A DNA stretch of 64,000 bases from Kaistella chaponensis. Its GTDB lineage: Bacteria > Bacteroidota > Bacteroidia > Flavobacteriales > Weeksellaceae. Shown here piece after piece: positions 27,528 through 36,346 of this stretch (positions are counted from its first letter, which is position 1; every line of letters begins with the position of its first letter). The position numbers and the translations under genes are program-made. The stretch covers positions 1-64,000 of the forward strand of contig NZ_FTOI01000005.1 of the NCBI RefSeq assembly GCF_900156725.1, written 5' to 3'. The notes under the pieces were generated by a model. The model was not told the DNA's origin. It saw nothing but the letters and a program-made list of their open reading frames with translations, and did no database searches.

Positions 27528-27559
27528 TAAGAAAACTTTAAGAGTTAGAAAGGGTAAAT

Positions 27560-27593
27560 TTGAGACTAATTAAATAAAAAAACAATAAATTTG
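27560..27593 (+). promoter_or_regulatory. Bacteroidota-type promoter of rsfS-ftsH
   Basis: TTG (27560-27562) and TAAATTTG (27586-27593) are separated by 23 nt. The rsfS ATG is at 27614, 20 nt downstream. A second TAAATTTG sits just upstream at 27555-27562 and could be an alternative -7 box. Confidence 0.6.
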
Positions 27594-27613
27594 CAGATTA
27601 TACAAAATTTTTA

Positions 27614-27982
27614 ATGAATAAAATTACAGAAAAGCAACTACTTATTGATAAAATAGTAGAGGCAATGCAAGATACGAAAGGAGAAGACATCCTAATTTTT
27701 GATTTATCAAAGATTGAAAACTCCGTGGCACAAACCTTTATCATCTGTAGCGGAAATTCTAACACGCAAGTTTCTGCCATCGCTGGAAATATCGAAAAAA
27801 AGGTAAGAAATGACCTGCAAGATCGTCCATGGCATGTCGAAGGAAATGAAAATGCTTTGTGGGTTCTGCTCGATTATGTCTCGGTTGTAGTGCATGTTTT
27901 CCAAAGAGAAACCCGTGAATACTACGATATTGAGGAACTTTGGGGAGATGCAAAGATCACCAAAATAGAGAATTTAAATTAA
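27614..27982 (+). CDS. rsfS: Ribosomal silencing factor RsfS
   Basis: A 122-residue protein that binds ribosomal protein L14 and blocks subunit joining in starvation. The fold markers are present: GEDILIFDLSKIENSVAQTF, ICSGNSNTQVSAIA, the conserved basic turn, HVEGNENALWVLLDYVSVVVHVF and the C-terminal REYYDIEELWGDA. It is followed by ftsH, a conserved Flavobacteriia order. Confidence 0.95.
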   Translation: MNKITEKQLLIDKIVEAMQDTKGEDILIFDLSKIENSVAQTFIICSGNSNTQVSAIAGNIEKKVRNDLQDRPWHVEGNENALWVLLDYVSVVVHVFQRETREYYDIEELWGDAKITKIENLN

Positions 27983-28030
27983 TGATATTTGGCGAAATTA
28001 TATTTTCGTCAAAATTTTTATAGAAAAAAT

Positions 28031-30028
28031 ATGAATAATAATAAAGGATTTAACTGGTTTTTCCCCATCGTGATTGGAGCCATTCTTCTCTTTTTCTTTA
28101 CGAACATGAACAGTAGTTCGGAGTCAAACACCATTGATGAAGATGCTTTCTATACTTTAATGCAACAAGAAAAAATACAAGACGTTTTAGTCTACAAAGA
28201 CACCGAAAAAGCTGATGTATTTTTAACTAAAGAGGCAAAAGCAGAAATTGCCAGCAAACAAAAAGCAAAAGAAAAAAGCCCGTTCGAGGCATTCGATTTC
28301 GCCCCAAAAGCGGATTACAATTTAAGCTTCGGTGATTTACAATTGTTCCTAGAAAGATTTGAAAAGATCAAACAGGAAAATCCAACCATTGTAACGAAGA
28401 AAGATTATGGAATAGGCAAAAATCCTATGACAGAATTACTCTTTACCGCAATTTTCTGGATTGCAATTATGGCTTTATTTTATTTTGTGGTTTTCCGCAA
28501 AATGATGGGTGGCGGTGGCGGCGGAGCTGGTGGACAAATATTTTCCATCGGTAAATCCAAAGCAAAACTGTTTGACGAAAAAGAAAAAGTACAGGTTTCA
28601 TTTAAAGATGTTGCCGGTTTAGAAGGTGCAAAAGAAGAAGTACAGGAAGTTGTAGATTTCTTGAAAAACTCCGAAAAATACACCAAACTTGGTGGTAAAA
28701 TTCCGAAAGGAGTATTGTTGGTTGGTCCTCCAGGAACAGGGAAAACTCTTTTAGCAAAAGCCGTTGCAGGTGAAGCAAAAGTACCGTTCTTCTCCCTTTC
28801 TGGTTCAGATTTCGTGGAGATGTTCGTAGGAGTTGGAGCTTCTCGTGTACGTGATTTGTTTGCACAAGCCAAAGCAAAATCTCCGGCGATTATTTTCATT
28901 GACGAAATCGATGCGATTGGTAGAGCCAGAGGAAAAGGTAACATGACAGGTGGAAACGACGAAAGAGAAAACACCCTGAATCAGTTGCTTACAGAAATGG
29001 ATGGTTTTGGAACCGATACCAATGTAATCATCATGGCAGCAACCAACAGAGCCGATATTTTAGATAAAGCATTAATGAGAGCGGGGCGATTTGACCGATC
29101 AATTTATGTAGACTTACCTGAATTGCATGAACGAAGAGAAATCTTTGATGTGCATTTGGCTAAAATAAAAATGGAACCAAATATCGACCGGGAATTCTTA
29201 GCGAAACAAACTCCAGGATTTAGTGGAGCCGATATTGCAAACCTTTGTAACGAAGCTGCATTAATCGCTGCAAGAAACTCTCACGAAGCTGTTTCCACGC
29301 AAGATTTCTTAGACGCTGTCGATCGAATCATCGGCGGTTTAGAAAAGAAAAACAAAGCCATCAAACCCTCAGAAAAAAGAAGAGTTGCCTATCATGAAGC
29401 TGGTCACGCCACAATATCTTGGTTAGTAGAACATGCAGCTCCTTTATTAAAGGTAACAATTGTACCAAGAGGACGATCTTTAGGTGCAGCTTGGTATCTT
29501 CCTGAAGAAAGACAGTTGACGACGACTGAACAGATGTCCGACGAATTATGTGCAACTTTAGGCGGAAGAGCGGCTGAACAAACTATTTTCGGAAATATTT
29601 CGACTGGTGCACTTTCAGATTTAGAACGTGTTACGAAGCAAGCTCAAGCCATGGTAACCATCTATGGATTAAACGACAAAATCGGTAATATTTCTTACTA
29701 CGACAGTACAGGACAATCAGAATATAGTTTCGGAAAACCATACTCTGAGCAAACTGCAAAAATGATTGATGAGGAAATTTCTAAAATCATTGAAACTCAA
29801 TATGCAAGAGCATTGCAGATTTTAGCGGATAATAAAGACAAATTAGATGCACTCGCAGCAAAACTTTTAGAAAAAGAAGTTATTTTCCGTGAAGATTTAG
29901 AAGAAGTTTTTGGGCAACGAGCGTGGGATCCTGAATTAACAGAACATCCTGTCTCAAATACCCACAAAGGCGAAACTCCCGAAGAAGAAGCGGTAATTGT
30001 AGCTCCTGATTCTGGTTCTCAGCTGTAA
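28031..30028 (+). CDS. ftsH: ATP-dependent zinc metalloprotease FtsH
   Basis: A 665-residue membrane AAA+ protease. Two transmembrane helices (about 8-25 and 137-156) bracket a periplasmic domain; the AAA domain has Walker A GPPGTGKT (232-239), Walker [12 protein letters not shown], and the pore-loop MFVG. The protease domain has zinc-binding HEAGH (455-459). ATG 28031 ([10 protein letters not shown]) is preferred to an in-frame TTG at 27989 that lies only 6 nt after rsfS. It degrades misfolded membrane proteins and, in some bacteria, LpxC. Confidence 0.97.
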   Translation: MNNNKGFNWFFPIVIGAILLFFFTNMNSSSESNTIDEDAFYTLMQQEKIQDVLVYKDTEKADVFLTKEAKAEIASKQKAKEKSPFEAFDFAPKADYNLSFGDLQLFLERFEKIKQENPTIVTKKDYGIGKNPMTELLFTAIFWIAIMALFYFVVFRKMMGGGGGGAGGQIFSIGKSKAKLFDEKEKVQVSFKDVAGLEGAKEEVQEVVDFLKNSEKYTKLGGKIPKGVLLVGPPGTGKTLLAKAVAGEAKVPFFSLSGSDFVEMFVGVGASRVRDLFAQAKAKSPAIIFIDEIDAIGRARGKGNMTGGNDERENTLNQLLTEMDGFGTDTNVIIMAATNRADILDKALMRAGRFDRSIYVDLPELHERREIFDVHLAKIKMEPNIDREFLAKQTPGFSGADIANLCNEAALIAARNSHEAVSTQDFLDAVDRIIGGLEKKNKAIKPSEKRRVAYHEAGHATISWLVEHAAPLLKVTIVPRGRSLGAAWYLPEERQLTTTEQMSDELCATLGGRAAEQTIFGNISTGALSDLERVTKQAQAMVTIYGLNDKIGNISYYDSTGQSEYSFGKPYSEQTAKMIDEEISKIIETQYARALQILADNKDKLDALAAKLLEKEVIFREDLEEVFGQRAWDPELTEHPVSNTHKGETPEEEAVIVAPDSGSQL

Positions 30029-30035
30029 GAAAAAC

Positions 30036-30073
30036 AATCCTGATTATTTTAATTTTACTAAATAATCAGGATT
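30036..30073 (+). terminator. Terminator after ftsH
   Basis: AATCCTGATTATTT (30036-30049) pairs perfectly with AAATAATCAGGATT (30060-30073), and a T run to 30076 follows. It separates ftsH from the LUD gene, which has its own promoter. Confidence 0.8.
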
Positions 30074-30088
30074 TTTGTATTTAATTGA

Positions 30089-30116
30089 TTGTTTACACAA
30101 ATATTTTATATTTTTG
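30089..30116 (+). promoter_or_regulatory. Bacteroidota-type promoter of the LUD-cdsA-psd unit
   Basis: TTG (30089-30091) and TATTTTTG (30109-30116) are 17 nt apart, within the consensus range. The likely transcription start (about 7 nt downstream) leaves only about 20 nt before the TTG start codon at 30144, supporting that start. Confidence 0.6.
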
Positions 30117-30143
30117 CAGTAACGATCGCATAATCAATATAAA

Positions 30144-30725
30144 TTGAGTCTTTTCAAGAAAATTGTCGGAAAAATATTAAATCAACCTGAAGAAGAAAAC
30201 ACTCAGGATTTGATTAAGCTTGGAGATCAGCTGAAAAATGCTGACCTTGATTACAAGTTTGCCCAACTCTTTACGCATTCCGGCGGATTTTTTAATTATT
30301 GTGCAGACGAAGCAGAAGCGCTGCAAACACTCAATCACATTCTGAAAATTGAAGATATCAAATCTGTATTCTGTTGGGATGAAGATTTAAAGAATTTTTT
30401 AGATGTCGTAAAAGTTCCTTACACCAAAGAACTCGAACTTTTCAACGACTGTGCTTTCATCACCTGCGAATATTTAATCGCTTATGACGGTAGAATAATG
30501 CTTTCCTATAACAATATTTTGCATTACCACTCGTCCAGACTTCCTCAAAAAATTATTTTAATGGCCAACGTTTCTCAAATTGTAACCAATTTGAATGATG
30601 CAATGAGCAAGATCAAACGGAACGGAAATATCCGCAACCTCACCTCCATCAGTGGAAGCAACTCCAAATTGGATACCCCAAATAAGGATAATACAAAACT
30701 TTTCTTACTTTTGCTCGAAGATTAA
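30144..30725 (+). CDS. LUD (LutC/YkgG) domain protein with TTG start
   Basis: A 193-residue protein of the lactate utilisation (LUD) domain family by pattern: SLFKKIVGKI at the N-terminus, then IKSVFCWDEDLKNFL, CAFITCEYLIAYDGRIMLS and a central HYHSSRLPQKIILMA strand-helix. LutC-like proteins accompany lactate oxidation, but this stand-alone copy between ftsH and cdsA has no lut partners. The start is TTG at 30144; there is no ATG or GTG in frame for roughly the first 140 codons, and a promoter sits just upstream. The function is unclear. Confidence 0.8.
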   Translation: MSLFKKIVGKILNQPEEENTQDLIKLGDQLKNADLDYKFAQLFTHSGGFFNYCADEAEALQTLNHILKIEDIKSVFCWDEDLKNFLDVVKVPYTKELELFNDCAFITCEYLIAYDGRIMLSYNNILHYHSSRLPQKIILMANVSQIVTNLNDAMSKIKRNGNIRNLTSISGSNSKLDTPNKDNTKLFLLLLED

Positions 30726-30784
30726 TTTCTTCTTCAAACAGTAAAGTGAGAAGAAAAAACTTCTTAACTTATAATCAAACCATC

Positions 30785-31660
30785 TTGGATAAAAATTTAG
30801 TACAGCGGATTTTCGGAGGAGTGTTATATGGTTTTCTTGTGATTTTCTGCACCACTTCAATTGGTTCGCAACTGCTTGACAAGATTTCGCCTAACCTTGT
30901 TTCCCAACAAAATCTTTTTTATGGCTTAATCACTTTCTTCCTTTTCGTAGGAGCTTGGGAATGTATGAAGATGATGAAATTCGACCCAAAAAGCTGGGAG
31001 AAGTGGGCGGTTTTTCCTTTGATCGTTTTCGTTTTCTACCGTTTTTCAAAAAGATTTTTCCAACACGGTTTCTATTTTGATTTTAATCTTTCTGAAATTT
31101 TGGCGCTTTCACTCATTGTCATTGCAGTGATTACTTTATTTAAATTTTCAAAAGAACTTTATTATGATAACGGTAAATTAATTTTCACCGTTATTTACAC
31201 CGCGCTTCCTTTTGGATTTGCGCTGGGTTTACCCAAATTTTCTTCCGTTGACAATACCTTTACTTTAGAAGTGTTCTTCCTTTTTATTTTAATTTGGAGC
31301 AGTGATACTTTCGCCTATTTTACGGGAAAATTCTTCGGTAAACATAAAATGGCACCCAAAATTTCTCCTAAAAAAACCTGGGAAGGTTTTGCAGGTGGTG
31401 TTGTCTTAACTTTAATCCTTGGTTTTTTTGTTGAAAAATACTTTCCCGAACTCCGTGGGAACTGGATGGTTGTAGGAGTTCTCGTCGCTGTCTTTGGACC
31501 GTTGGGTGATCTGGTAGAAAGTCAGTTGAAGAGAAACTTCGGCGTAAAAGATTCCGGAAACATCATTCCCGGTCACGGTGGAATTTTAGATCGTCTCGAT
31601 AGTTTAATCATCTGTGCTCCTGTCGTATATTTATATTTTATTCTAGAAAAATTTATTTAG
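30785..31660 (+). CDS. cdsA: Phosphatidate cytidylyltransferase
   Basis: An integral membrane enzyme making CDP-diacylglycerol from CTP and phosphatidic acid, the branch point for phospholipids. About eight transmembrane segments are visible, and the CDP-DAG synthase signature lies in the C-terminal part: WSSDTFAYFTGKFFGKHKMAPKISPKKTWEG and the later DLVESQLKRNFGVKDSG. The start is uncertain: TTG 30785 gives MDKNLVQR, the form of relatives; GTG 30746 would add 13 residues. No ATG exists in the right place. It is followed 7 nt later by psd. Confidence 0.93.
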   Translation: MDKNLVQRIFGGVLYGFLVIFCTTSIGSQLLDKISPNLVSQQNLFYGLITFFLFVGAWECMKMMKFDPKSWEKWAVFPLIVFVFYRFSKRFFQHGFYFDFNLSEILALSLIVIAVITLFKFSKELYYDNGKLIFTVIYTALPFGFALGLPKFSSVDNTFTLEVFFLFILIWSSDTFAYFTGKFFGKHKMAPKISPKKTWEGFAGGVVLTLILGFFVEKYFPELRGNWMVVGVLVAVFGPLGDLVESQLKRNFGVKDSGNIIPGHGGILDRLDSLIICAPVVYLYFILEKFI

Positions 31661-31667
31661 AAAACTC

Positions 31668-32321
31668 ATGAAATTACATAAAGAATCAAAAGGAACCATC
31701 ATCGTTGCAAGTCTAGCTTTCGCTTTAGTTGCGGTTCTTTCCATTTATTTTTTGAAAAACTTATCGCTTATCATCGTTATTCCGTTACTTATTATTTATG
31801 GATTGGTATTCTGGTTTTTCCGCGTTCCAAAAAGAGATATTCAGGATCACACCGAAAATGTGATCGCTCCTGTTGATGGTAAAGTCGTGATGATTAAAGA
31901 AGTTTTTGAAGATGAATTGCTTCAAACCAAAGTTATTCAGGTTTCTATTTTTATGTCTCCTCTGAATGTTCATATCTGTCGCTATCCTGTTTCTGGCGAA
32001 GTCATGTACAAGAAATACCATCCCGGAAAATACCTCGTTGCATGGCACGAAAAATCTTCCACAGAAAACGAAAGAACTACGGTTGCCATAAAAAGTTTAA
32101 CCAATCATAATGTTGTTTTCAGGCAAATCGCAGGATACGTTGCGCGAAGAATTGTTTTTTACTGTAATGAAGGCGATTCTGCAAAAGCCGGCCATGAATT
32201 TGGGTTTATAAAATTCGGCTCCAGAATGGATGTTTTTCTTCCTCTAGACACCGAAATCATCTGCAAGATCGGGGACAAAACAAAAGGAGGAATTGATGTC
32301 ATTGCAAAAATGAAAGATTAA
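31668..32321 (+). CDS. psd: Phosphatidylserine decarboxylase family protein (short, pyruvoyl type)
   Basis: Makes phosphatidylethanolamine from phosphatidylserine. At 217 residues it is the short Bacteroidota/archaeal-type decarboxylase. Two N-terminal transmembrane helices precede APVDGKV (Asp70), PLNVHICRYP (His102) and the self-cleavage site FIKFGSRMDVF (Gly184-Ser185) that yields the pyruvoyl cofactor. With cdsA directly upstream, it forms a phosphatidylethanolamine pathway, the donor lipid for the pEtN transferase at the left end of the window. Confidence 0.95.
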   Translation: MKLHKESKGTIIVASLAFALVAVLSIYFLKNLSLIIVIPLLIIYGLVFWFFRVPKRDIQDHTENVIAPVDGKVVMIKEVFEDELLQTKVIQVSIFMSPLNVHICRYPVSGEVMYKKYHPGKYLVAWHEKSSTENERTTVAIKSLTNHNVVFRQIAGYVARRIVFYCNEGDSAKAGHEFGFIKFGSRMDVFLPLDTEIICKIGDKTKGGIDVIAKMKD

Positions 32322-32347
32322 CCGAAACCTTTCTTCTAAAAAATTAC

Positions 32348-32371
32348 AAAGCCAAGCTCAGTCTTGGCTTT
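32348..32371 (+). terminator. Terminator after psd
   Basis: AAAGCCAAG (32348-32356) and CTTGGCTTT (32363-32371) form a 9-bp perfect stem with a 6-nt loop and a short T run (to 32373). Confidence 0.75.
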
Positions 32372-32398
32372 TTCTATTCCAATACATTACGCTTCAAC

Positions 32399-32434
32399 TC
32401 AAAAAAAAAGGAATCAACAATTAGTCAATTCCTT
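32399..32434 (-). terminator. Terminator of the small lipoprotein gene
   Basis: AAGGAAT (32408-32414) pairs with ATTCCTT (32428-32434). Read on the minus strand, it ends in about nine T, a normal layout for the gene stopping at 32459. Confidence 0.55.
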
Positions 32435-32458
32435 CTGAATTTTTTTAAAACGCAAAGC

Positions 32459-32782
32459 TTAAATTGGCACGAAAATCACCGCAGCAATTGCTGCAACACC
32501 AATCGCAATCGATGATAATAAATCTAGCTTTTTAACTTCGCGGATATTACTTTTATCAATTACTACCTCTTCCCCTTTTTTATTTTTCGTATAAATGGCA
32601 GTATCCGTCTGTTTCAACACCTCTACTTTATACACCTTCGCGTCATTAGTAAGAATGGTATATTTTTGATAAAGATCCAAAGAGTTGGCCTGCAAAGGTT
32701 TTTGTACGCTTACTACCCTTGTTTGGCAAGAGCTTGCGCTAAGCAATAAAAGTACAACGATTACCGAAAAGAATTTTTTCAT
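32459..32782 (-). CDS. Small lipoprotein, function unknown
   Basis: A 107-residue protein with a lipoprotein signal (MKKFFSVIVVLLLLSASSCQT, Cys20). The mature part has a short strand-rich domain (YQKYTILTNDAKVYKVEVL, then VVIDKSNIREVKKLDLLSS) and a hydrophobic C-terminus that may be a transmembrane helix (about 90-107). ATG 32782 is chosen because the signal peptide starts there; the open frame continues 31 codons upstream into the end of the neighbouring gene. No family recognised. Confidence 0.72.
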   Translation of the reverse strand: MKKFFSVIVVLLLLSASSCQTRVVSVQKPLQANSLDLYQKYTILTNDAKVYKVEVLKQTDTAIYTKNKKGEEVVIDKSNIREVKKLDLLSSIAIGVAAIAAVIFVPI

Positions 32783-32841
32783 TTTTAAAAATATATTTTC
32801 CAAATGTAATAAAATATTTATTGATACAGATGAGATTTGGG

Positions 32842-34050
32842 CTATTTTCCATTGAGATCTTGCGCAATAATCCAACCTTCACTCCAACATGCCTGAAAGT
32901 TGAAACCACCGGTAACCGCATCAATATTTAAGACTTCTCCCGCCAAATAAAAATTTTCTAAAATCTTAGAAGACATATTTTTGAAATTTATTTCTTTCAA
33001 TTCTACACCACCTGCAGTTACAAACTCGTCTTTATACGTAGATTTCCCAGAAACTTTCATCACATTATTATAGAGATTTCCCAGAATAATCTGCAATTCT
33101 TTGGAGGAAATGCTCGAAATATTTTTTTCTAAATCAACTTTCGAAAGCCACAGAATTCGATGCCAAAATCGGGTTGTAACATCAAATATTTTAGATTTTC
33201 CAATGGTTTTCTTGGGATTTTCTTCCCGGAAATTTTTGAAAATAGTTTCTGCATCTTCCAAATCAATTCCCAAGAAATTGACATGAATATCAAACTGATA
33301 TTTTAAAGCTGCTAATTCCCGAGCTTTCCAGGCAGAAATCTTTAAAATTGCTGGTCCCGAAAGTCCCCAATGTGTAATCAACATCGGTCCAGATTCCTCC
33401 ATTTTTAACTTGGGAATAGAAACTTCTGCATGCATAAAACTGGTTCCCATTAAGTCTTTCAGCGTATCATTTTTAATATTGAAAGTAAAAAGCGAGGGAA
33501 CAGCTTCAACAATTTGGTGACCTAAATTTTTAATCAGTTTTAGAGATTTCGGGGAACTTCCGGTGGCAAAAACCACAAAATCAGCAGCATATTCTCCAGT
33601 GGAGGTTTTAACAACATAAGTTTCTTCAACCTTCGCAATTTCTGAAACCACCGTTTGCGTTTTGACTTCGAAATTCTTTCTTCGAACTTCATTCACCATC
33701 GTGTCAATAATCGTCTGGGAAGAATTGCTTTCGGGGAAAATTCGGTTGTCATTTTCAATTTTTAAGGGAACGCCGCGCTCTTCAAACCAACCCATCGTAT
33801 CACCAGATTGAAACTGGTGGAAAACACTCAACAACTCTTTGTTTCCGCGTGGATAAAACTGAACCAGTTCACGAGGATCAAAACAAGCGTGCGAAACGTT
33901 GCATCTTCCGCCCCCAGAAATTTTTACTTTCTGCAAAACATCACTATTCTGCTCCAAAATCGTGACATAATATTTATTCTCATCGAGGTTTGCTGCACAG
34001 AAAAATCCTGCTGCTCCACCACCGACAATGACTATTTTTTTCTTTTTCAA
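32842..34050 (-). CDS. NAD(P)/FAD-dependent oxidoreductase, HI0933 family
   Basis: A 402-residue flavoprotein of the HI0933/YhiN group. The dinucleotide-binding loop VGGGAAGFFCA is at residues 8-18, KISGGGRCNVSH at about 44-55, VFATGSSPKS in the middle, and the C-terminal FAD motif TAGGVELKEINF and NIDAVTGGFNFQACWSEGW. The substrate for this family is unknown; members are predicted to be reductases. There is no signal peptide. Confidence 0.93.
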   Translation of the reverse strand: MKKKKIVIVGGGAAGFFCAANLDENKYYVTILEQNSDVLQKVKISGGGRCNVSHACFDPRELVQFYPRGNKELLSVFHQFQSGDTMGWFEERGVPLKIENDNRIFPESNSSQTIIDTMVNEVRRKNFEVKTQTVVSEIAKVEETYVVKTSTGEYAADFVVFATGSSPKSLKLIKNLGHQIVEAVPSLFTFNIKNDTLKDLMGTSFMHAEVSIPKLKMEESGPMLITHWGLSGPAILKISAWKARELAALKYQFDIHVNFLGIDLEDAETIFKNFREENPKKTIGKSKIFDVTTRFWHRILWLSKVDLEKNISSISSKELQIILGNLYNNVMKVSGKSTYKDEFVTAGGVELKEINFKNMSSKILENFYLAGEVLNIDAVTGGFNFQACWSEGWIIAQDLNGK

Positions 34051-34061
34051 ATTGATTTGAT

Positions 34062-34105
34062 TTCACGCAAAAGCGCTAAGTTTTTTTGCAATGTTCACCA
34101 AGGTA
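34062..34105. repeat. Degenerate CGCAAA-type intergenic repeat
   Basis: CACGCAAAAGCGCTAAG followed by a T run, with a GCAATG tail and a TTTTTTGC stretch, resembles the CGCAAA-G-CGCAAAG intergenic repeats common in Flavobacteriia and the arms of elements A and B here. It has decayed and has no obvious partner arm. Confidence 0.35.
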
Positions 34106-34299
34106 ATCCTTCCCCTTTTTTGCATTTAAAAATAATAATACCGTAAAACCTTTGATAACTTTTGTTGTTTACGAATTGCAAAAATACAATTTTTCTAACC
34201 CATGATTAATGCTTAATTTTGTAAATCTAAAATCAAGCTTCTGCGGAAGCGGGAATTGCCTCGTGTAAAGGAAGAGACCAAAAAAAAATAAATCAAAAT

Positions 34300-34839
34300 A
34301 TGTCAGATTATCATTATAAATTCGAAGTTCGATGGAGCGATATTGATGCGAACAAACACTTGGCAAATTCGTCTTATGTGATGTATTGCGCGCAAACCCG
34401 AATGGCATTCATGAACACCCACAAAATGGGTCTTAAGGAATTGAGTTATTGGGGAATTGGACCTGTAATTTTGCATGAAAGGTATTCTTTTTTTAAAGAA
34501 ATATATGCGGATCAAACAGTTTTTGTTTCATTGGAAATCGCCGGAATGTCGGAGGATGCAAGTATCTACCAATTTGTACATAAATTTTATTTACCCGATG
34601 GAACACATTGTGCAACTGCAGAAGCAACTGGAGTTTGGATTGATATAATGTTGCGGAAATCGACGACTCCACCGGATGATATTTTGGAGGTGATGAATGA
34701 ATTTAAAGGAAAACACGTGAAAACATTAACCCGACAGGATTTGAAAGATTTGCCCTTCAAACCTGAAAATGTGGAAGCTTTTCACAAAAGAAATACGTTC
34801 ACTTGGAAAAAAGACAGTCCTGAAAAAACGGAAGAATAA
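34300..34839 (+). CDS. Acyl-CoA thioesterase (hotdog fold, YbgC-like)
   Basis: A 179-residue protein with the 4-hydroxybenzoyl-CoA thioesterase-type hotdog fold: the opening YKFEVRWSDIDANKHLANSSYVMYCAQTRM has the catalytic Asp (DIDANKH) and is followed by the long hotdog helix. It probably cleaves acyl-CoA or acyl-ACP thioesters. Substrate range cannot be inferred. It is followed by thiL, 51 nt later. Confidence 0.88.
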   Translation: MSDYHYKFEVRWSDIDANKHLANSSYVMYCAQTRMAFMNTHKMGLKELSYWGIGPVILHERYSFFKEIYADQTVFVSLEIAGMSEDASIYQFVHKFYLPDGTHCATAEATGVWIDIMLRKSTTPPDDILEVMNEFKGKHVKTLTRQDLKDLPFKPENVEAFHKRNTFTWKKDSPEKTEE

Positions 34840-34890
34840 GTTGAGATTCAAAATACCATTCAACTTTAACCACACTATTTACAACCTATT

Positions 34891-35946
34891 ATGCTAGAAG
34901 ATAAAAACCCACAAATGACTCCAATCTCCGCGTATGGCGAATTTGGCTTGATCAAACATTTAACCGAAAACTTTAGTTTTGAGAATTCTTCAACAGAAAT
35001 TTCTATCGGTGATGACGCCGCAGTGATTAATCCTGAAGGTCAAATGGTGGTTTTAACAACCGATATTTTGGCAGAAGGAGTTCATTTTAATTTAGGATAT
35101 GTTCCCTTGAAACATTTGGGATACAAAGCGGTGGTCACCAATATTAGTGATATTGCGGCGATGAACGCTACTCCAACGCAAATTTTGGTGGGACTTGCGA
35201 TTTCTAATCGTTTTCCCGTGGAAGCTTTGGAGGAAATTTATGCCGGAATTGCTTTGGCTTGCAAACGATACAAAGTTGATTTGGTTGGTGGTGACACCAC
35301 GAGTTCGACCTCTGGTTTGGTAATGAGCATTACAGCAATCGGTTTAGAAAATCCTGAAAACATTGTTAAAAGAAGTGGTGCAAAAGCAAATGATCTTTTG
35401 GTAGTCACCGGAGATTTAGGCGGTGCGTATATGGGTTTACAAATTCTGGAAAGAGAGCATTCTGTGTACCTCGCCAATCCAAATATGCAGCCCGAAATGG
35501 AAGGTTACGATTATATTCTAGAAAGACAATTAAAGCCTGAAGCGAGAACCGACATCAAAAAAACCTTGAAAGAACTAGACATTAAACCTACTTCTATGAT
35601 TGATGTTTCTGATGGTTTGTCTTCTGAAATTTTACATTTGAGTGATCAAAGCAAAGTTGGTTTTCATTTATATGAAGAAAAAGTTCCGATGGATTCTTTG
35701 ACGATTTCAACCGCGGAAGAACTGAATCTAAATCCCGTAATGTGTGCGTTGAGTGGCGGCGAAGATTACGAATTATTATTCACGATTGCTCCGAAAGATT
35801 TTGATAAAATTAAAAACCACCCCGATTTTACAATCGTTGGTCACGCTGTAGATTTGGAGCAGGGAAATTTCCTCATCGCAAGAGGAAGCAATGAGTTGAT
35901 TCCTTTGAATGCGCAAGGTTGGGATGCTTTTCTGAATCGACAATAG
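34891..35946 (+). CDS. thiL: Thiamine-monophosphate kinase
   Basis: Phosphorylates thiamine monophosphate to the active diphosphate. The 351 residues show the AIRS/PurM-like fold: IGDDAAVI at about 41-48, VVLTTDILAEGVHF, LKHLGYKAVVTNISDIAAMNATP, VGGDTTSS, MIDVSDGLSSEILHLS and SGGEDYELLF. The length is normal. It may be co-transcribed with the thioesterase gene. The probable terminator lies beyond a 21-bp tandem-repeat array. Confidence 0.95.
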   Translation: MLEDKNPQMTPISAYGEFGLIKHLTENFSFENSSTEISIGDDAAVINPEGQMVVLTTDILAEGVHFNLGYVPLKHLGYKAVVTNISDIAAMNATPTQILVGLAISNRFPVEALEEIYAGIALACKRYKVDLVGGDTTSSTSGLVMSITAIGLENPENIVKRSGAKANDLLVVTGDLGGAYMGLQILEREHSVYLANPNMQPEMEGYDYILERQLKPEARTDIKKTLKELDIKPTSMIDVSDGLSSEILHLSDQSKVGFHLYEEKVPMDSLTISTAEELNLNPVMCALSGGEDYELLFTIAPKDFDKIKNHPDFTIVGHAVDLEQGNFLIARGSNELIPLNAQGWDAFLNRQ

Positions 35947-36044
35947 TCTATACAACGCCGCGACAACCGAGCATTTTTATTTTTAGAAAGGTGCTGTAAC
36001 TGTTGTAGAATTGACCCATAATTCCTCTTGGAGATAATTTTTCC
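35947..36044. other. Gene-free spacer after thiL
   Basis: The 98 nt between the thiL stop and the repeat array contain nothing I can identify. Together with the array and the tail to 36497 they make a 551-nt gene-free region. Confidence 0.6.
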
Positions 36045-36313
36045 GGTTCTTTAGTGGTAATTTAGGGTTCCGAACCGCAAATTCTTGGTTCTAGACCGCA
36101 AATTTCCGGTTTAGGACCGAGAATTTCCGGTCCAAGACCGCATCCTCCTGGTTCCGAACCGCAAATTCCTGGTTCGAGACCGAGAATTTCCGGTTCAGGA
36201 CCGCATCCTTCCGGTTCCGAACCGCAAATTCTTGATTCTAGACCGGAAATTTCCAGTTTAGGACCGCAAATTTCTTGTTCGAGACCGCAAATTTCTGGTG
36301 GAGAACCGGAACC
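36045..36313 (+). repeat. 21-bp tandem-repeat array, about 12.8 copies
   Basis: Eleven full units with core GGTTCnnGACCG then CAAATTTCC run from 36066 to 36296, flanked by a degenerate unit (36045-36065) and a partial final unit (36297-36313). All full units are exactly 21 nt. Units at 36066, 36150 and 36213 share GGTTCCGAACCG; those at 36087, 36171 and 36234 share TCnAGACCG; those at 36108, 36192 and 36255 share TTnAGGACCG. This suggests a higher-order unit of three (63 nt), with single extra units inserted after the first and third sets. The unit is a near-palindrome, GGTYYnRRACC. Confidence 0.9.
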
Positions 36314-36346
36314 TATAGCTCTTCAAAAGATGGGTTCCGGTTTTTT
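36304..36346 (+). terminator. Terminator with stem drawn from the repeat unit
   Basis: AACCGGAACC (36304-36313) pairs perfectly with GGTTCCGGTT (36333-36342), with a 19-nt loop and a following T run to 36346. The left arm is the last partial repeat unit. It is oriented to end thiL transcription, so the array would lie in the 3' untranslated region. Confidence 0.65.

Noticed and set aside
28480-28974. 164-codon open frame antisense to ftsH
   Set aside because: It lies wholly inside the conserved AAA domain of ftsH and has no family pattern or promoter.
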